Part shown: one piece after another, positions 60,877 to 64,000 of the stretch
Layout of the letters: the number at the start of each line of letters is the position of its first letter
How positions within the stretch are numbered: position 1 is the stretch's first letter
Source: Phytophthora colocasiae
Lineage: Eukaryota; Oomycota; Peronosporomycetes; Peronosporales; Peronosporaceae
Direction of reading: 5' to 3'
DNA length: 64,000 nucleotides
Assembly: GCA_018806915.1 (NCBI GenBank)
Contig: JAGKQI010000061.1
Location: 1,364,001-1,428,000, forward strand
The notes under the pieces: generated by a model
The model's input: the letters and a program-made list of their open reading frames with translations, nothing else
Databases searched by the model: none
Told to the model about the DNA's origin: nothing
Program-made: the position numbers and the translations under genes

Positions 60877-62511
60877 ATGAATCGAGTGTTTCTATTGCTC
60901 TCAGTCGTTGCGAGCGTTATCTCGGGGGTCACAGGGACGACCTACCAGATCCGGTCTAACTACGTTGGAACTACGTGTGATGGTACTCCATACAGCGTCA
61001 CAGCAGCGGAAAGCGCAACTTGTTCGAATGAAACCACTTGCTCTAATAACGACGGCAACTCGAGTACTGTCACTGCTGATGTCGTTTCCATTGAGTGCAC
61101 AACCGACTTGGTGACGTCGATGAGAAAGAAATTCGGAGATTCTCCGTACATTCTCCAAATGAACTTTCAAGACGAGAACTGCTCCATTTTCAACATTGGC
61201 TATGGTTTCCCAGCATCAGGGAACTGTGAAGGCTCGTTCAACGAGACGGACAGCTACTACGTCATCGGCAGACTCAACTCGAACGGCTCCACCTCCATTA
61301 ATTATTTTTCAGCAAACCCTTGTCTGTCGAGCTCTTGGTATAATACGCAAAGTGCTGACCAGGCAACTCTTTCAAGTCACTCCTGTGACGCCAACAGGTT
61401 CAAATGGTACAGCAGCAACGATGCTGGATCCACCTCGACAAGCGGATTCACGATATCAGTCAGTTCTCTCATTGGGATCGGCTTTGGACTACTGTTCCTT
61501 GTTGTCGTTGGAGCGGCCTTCATACTGTTCAGACGTTTGAAGGCAAAGAGAGTTAATAGGCAATTAAAACTCCCACAAGGTCCGACAGAAATGAACCTGA
61601 ATCAAGTCGTTCTGCACGGCCAAAGTGGTCTCTGGGATGACGACGTCATCACGACTAAACGAATCCCCAGAGATAAAGTGGTAACCAGGAAACTCCTCAG
61701 TCGTGGAGCTTATGGAGAAGTGTACGCTGGATCATTCAACAGCCGACAGGTTGCAGTCAAAATGCTACTGTCAGCTACACGAGGGAACATTGAGTACGTG
61801 AACGAATTCCTCGCTGAAGCCAAGATGACTGCAAGTTTGGATCACCCCCACGTCGTCTCCTTCGTCGGTGTTGCCTGGGATTCCCTCAGTGATCTTTGCG
61901 TCGTGCTTGAATTCATGGAAGGCGGCGATCTCCGAACGCTTCTCAACACTTACCAGGCTTCACACTATCCTGTTGGCTTAAATAGGCAAATGATCTCGAT
62001 CGCTCTCAACGTGTGTGAAGCGTTGACATATTTGCACTCATTTCTACCTCCAATTATTCACCGGGACCTCAAGTCACGCAATGTATTGCTGGACGGCCAG
62101 TTGAATGCGAAATTGTCTGACTTCGGCATTTCACGAGAGCGTCTGGACCGGACAATGACCGCTTGTGTGGGAACGTCACTCTGGATGGCGCCTGAGGTGA
62201 TGCTAGGAGAGAGATACGACGTGAAAGCTGACATGTTTTCGTTTGGAGTTGTATTGTCGGAGTTAGATGTTCATACGATGCCGTACGCGAGGGTTTCGAA
62301 GGAAAATGTGGACTCCAATGGCCGAGAAATGGCAGGTGTGACGCTGTTCCAGAAGGTGGCGCTAGGAACTGTCCAGGTTGAGTTTTCCGATGCAAGTCCA
62401 AAGGCGGTTGTAGCTCTAGGACGAGCGTGCATGAAGGTCGATCCAAGTGAACGTCCTAGTGCTGCCGAAGCGATGTACAAACTGCAAGTTATCCTGGCCA
62501 ACTTAAAGTAG
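60877..62511 (+). CDS. receptor-like TKL kinase 4 (RLK4), intact
   Basis: 544 aa. Signal peptide MNRVFLLLSVVASVISGVTG; ectodomain YQIRSNYVGTTCDGTPYSV with eight cysteines (TTC, ATC, TTC, IEC, ENC, GNC, NPC, HSC), many N-glycosylation sequons, ending KWYSSND. TM segment about residues 195-215 (IGIGFGLLFLVVVGAAFILF), juxtamembrane GLWDDDVITTKRIPRDKV, then the kinase: SRGAYGEVYAG, K295 (VAVKML), EFLAEAKM, D397 in HRDLKSRN, D415 in DFG, TMTACVGTSLWMAPEV, FSFGVVLSELDVHTMPYA, and RPSAAEAMYKLQ near the end. All catalytic residues are present. Expected to be a plasma-membrane Ser/Thr kinase receptor; ligand unknown. Good start support from the Inr and signal peptide. Confidence 0.9.
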   Translation: MNRVFLLLSVVASVISGVTGTTYQIRSNYVGTTCDGTPYSVTAAESATCSNETTCSNNDGNSSTVTADVVSIECTTDLVTSMRKKFGDSPYILQMNFQDENCSIFNIGYGFPASGNCEGSFNETDSYYVIGRLNSNGSTSINYFSANPCLSSSWYNTQSADQATLSSHSCDANRFKWYSSNDAGSTSTSGFTISVSSLIGIGFGLLFLVVVGAAFILFRRLKAKRVNRQLKLPQGPTEMNLNQVVLHGQSGLWDDDVITTKRIPRDKVVTRKLLSRGAYGEVYAGSFNSRQVAVKMLLSATRGNIEYVNEFLAEAKMTASLDHPHVVSFVGVAWDSLSDLCVVLEFMEGGDLRTLLNTYQASHYPVGLNRQMISIALNVCEALTYLHSFLPPIIHRDLKSRNVLLDGQLNAKLSDFGISRERLDRTMTACVGTSLWMAPEVMLGERYDVKADMFSFGVVLSELDVHTMPYARVSKENVDSNGREMAGVTLFQKVALGTVQVEFSDASPKAVVALGRACMKVDPSERPSAAEAMYKLQVILANLK

Positions 62512-62662
62512 CAAAGGCCAATTTTCTATCATTTGTGGTATGGAATGGAATTTCCAGTGTTGTCCAGCTGGATGAACGCCGTATGGTCCACTAGTTGTAT
62601 CTCGGATTTCGTCTCCAAACACTGGCCATATCGCAATCATCTCTCAACGTGACAAGACTTTC

Positions 62663-64000
62663 ATGCTGTTGCAGGCTTTTACACTGCTGGTTGTGGCTGG
62701 TCAACTAGTTGAATCGCAGACGTATGCGATTTTCTCTTCGTACCTTGGCGATGAATGCGACGGTACTCCGTACCTCATAAGCGTCGCTCAAGACGACAAC
62801 TGCATTGCTGGTTCCTGCTCAACGTTTATAAAGTCTGAATCGAGCACAGTTAGTGCGAATATGGTGACGACGGAATGCTCGACGGACTACGTACAAAGTA
62901 TACGGGACAAGTTTGGACACTCGCCCTATTTGATTCAAGTGATGTATGCGGACGAACACTGCAGCAAGTTCTCGATGGCCTTCGGATATCCAGCTACGGG
63001 CTCTTGTGTGGGAGGTTACAACGAGTCCGAGAGCTTGTACGTCATCGCAAGGCTGAATGAGAATGGATCCGCGTCGTTCAAGGAATATGTCGGCCGTTCG
63101 TGTCTCTCTGAGGACCTGTACACTGCGCAGAATATCAATACAGACACACTTGCAAACCATTCGTGCGATAACCAGTGGCTTAGGTGGTACAGCAGCAATG
63201 ATATTGATGTTGCAAGTGGAAGTGGGTTAACGAAAAGCGAGGAAAGCGGTCGCAACACCAGTAGCATCATCGGAATCACTCTCAGTGCTTTAATTTTGTT
63301 CGCGATTTTTGTTGTGATCCTGATCTACATGAGCCGAGTAAATCAACAATTGGTCAAGTCAACTCGATCGTCCAAAAGTGCTGTGGGGTTAGAAGTTGCT
63401 ATTCGAGGACAATCTGGACTGTGGAATGACGATATCATCACGGCCAGGCGAATCCCAAGGGATAAAGTGCTGATAGACACTCTTCTCAGTCGTGGAGCGT
63501 TCGCTGAAGTCTACAGAGGCACCTTCAATGGACAACGAGTGGCAATTAAGATGCTCCTTCCTGCAAGCCGAGAGAAACTGCATCGTGTCAATGAATTTCT
63601 AGCCGAAGCTAAGATGACTGCGACTATGGACCATCCCCATATCGTCTCTTTCATTGGAGTCGCCTGGGACTCGCTCTCCGATCTCTGTGTGGCTCTTGAA
63701 TTTATGAACGGAGGAGAGCTACGGACGATGCTGGACAAGTACGAGGAGGAGAAGCACCCCGTCGGCTTCAACCGATTGAAAACGACCATCGCTGTGCAGG
63801 TCTGCCACGCTCTCACGTACCTTCACTCTTTCCTGCCTTCGGTCATTCATCGAGATCTCAAGTCGCGGAATATTCTACTGGATGGCGAAATGAAAGCTAA
63901 GTTGTCAGACTTTGGCATTTCCAGAGCGCAACTCGACCGGACAATGACTGCAGGCGTAGGAACTTCTCTTTGGATGGCACCCGAGGTGTTGCTGGGCGAG
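62663..64000 (+). CDS. receptor-like TKL kinase 5 (RLK5), 3' end outside window
   Basis: Open from the ATG at 62663 to the window edge (446 codons). Signal peptide MLLQAFTLLVVAGQLVESQ; ectodomain YAIFSSYLGDECDGTPYLIS with eight cysteines (DEC, DNC, GSC, TEC, EHC, GSC, RSC, HSC), ending RWYSSND. TM segment ISIGITLSALILF-type region (about 63270-63330), juxtamembrane GLWNDDIITARRIPRDKV. Kinase: the glycine loop reads SRGAFAEVYRG, with Ala in place of the last Gly found in all paralogues; [17 protein letters not shown] and MAPEV are intact. Last gene of the tandem RLK set; the remaining C-lobe is cut by the edge. Confidence 0.88.
   Translation, partial: MLLQAFTLLVVAGQLVESQTYAIFSSYLGDECDGTPYLISVAQDDNCIAGSCSTFIKSESSTVSANMVTTECSTDYVQSIRDKFGHSPYLIQVMYADEHCSKFSMAFGYPATGSCVGGYNESESLYVIARLNENGSASFKEYVGRSCLSEDLYTAQNINTDTLANHSCDNQWLRWYSSNDIDVASGSGLTKSEESGRNTSSIIGITLSALILFAIFVVILIYMSRVNQQLVKSTRSSKSAVGLEVAIRGQSGLWNDDIITARRIPRDKVLIDTLLSRGAFAEVYRGTFNGQRVAIKMLLPASREKLHRVNEFLAEAKMTATMDHPHIVSFIGVAWDSLSDLCVALEFMNGGELRTMLDKYEEEKHPVGFNRLKTTIAVQVCHALTYLHSFLPSVIHRDLKSRNILLDGEMKAKLSDFGISRAQLDRTMTAGVGTSLWMAPEVLLGE

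Noticed and set aside
1..64000. CRISPR arrays, bacterial operons, rRNA genes, riboswitches
   Set aside because: None seen: introns, GPI signals, RLKs and eukaryotic transposons show nuclear oomycete DNA, and no regularly spaced repeats of CRISPR type exist.

Overview
The window looks like nuclear DNA of a plant-pathogenic oomycete, most likely Phytophthora or a close relative. The reasons are a tandem cluster of elicitin-like GPI-anchored proteins, secreted cell-wall and ester hydrolases, a cluster of TKL-type receptor-like kinases (RLKs), very short GT-AG introns (about 47-77 nt), oomycete-type initiator motifs just upstream of several ATGs, and a typical oomycete mix of transposons (piggyBac, Tc1/mariner, pogo, MULE, Crypton, DIRS, LINE, LTR). 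Genes lie on both strands, most are intronless, and there are no operons.

Layout. 1-2362: a piggyBac element with a spliced transposase, apparently cutting off the 3' end of a minus-strand gene (2.0-3.5 kb). 4.5-8.0 kb: a secreted SGNH esterase and a multi-pass membrane protein. 8.2-11.8 kb: a Tc1/mariner element with 249-bp inverted repeats, then a second Tc1/mariner-type transposase gene split by a solo LTR. 12.1-15.7 kb: pectin methylesterase, ankyrin-repeat protein and a small BED-finger protein. 16.5-26.8 kb: five elicitin-like genes. The first is split by a MULE that carries a further nested element, and the fourth is frameshifted. 26.9-29.7 kb: the housekeeping ribosome-biogenesis factor Utp14.

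30.4-64 kb is an RLK cluster broken up by transposons. RLK1 (broken) is followed by a Crypton-type tyrosine-recombinase element, RLK2 (intact), an RLK ectodomain fragment, a truncated pogo transposase, a 9-kb minus-strand LINE with an OTU-like protease domain in ORF1, an internally inverted DIRS element, an RLK kinase fragment, a second MULE with a perfect 9-bp target duplication, RLK3 (frameshifted), RLK4 (intact) and RLK5 (open at the right edge).

Biologically, the elicitin-like proteins (sterol/lipid-binding fold, GPI-anchored) and the RLKs (eight-cysteine ectodomain, one TM, TKL kinase) are two expanding surface families that turn over by duplication, frameshift and transposon insertion. 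The secreted pectinesterase and SGNH esterase fit a plant-associated lifestyle. The less familiar biology is (i) the elicitin-like subfamily that has lost both cysteines of one canonical disulfide and gained a conserved C-terminal module, and (ii) the RLK ectodomain family. All family assignments come from reading motifs; no database search was run.
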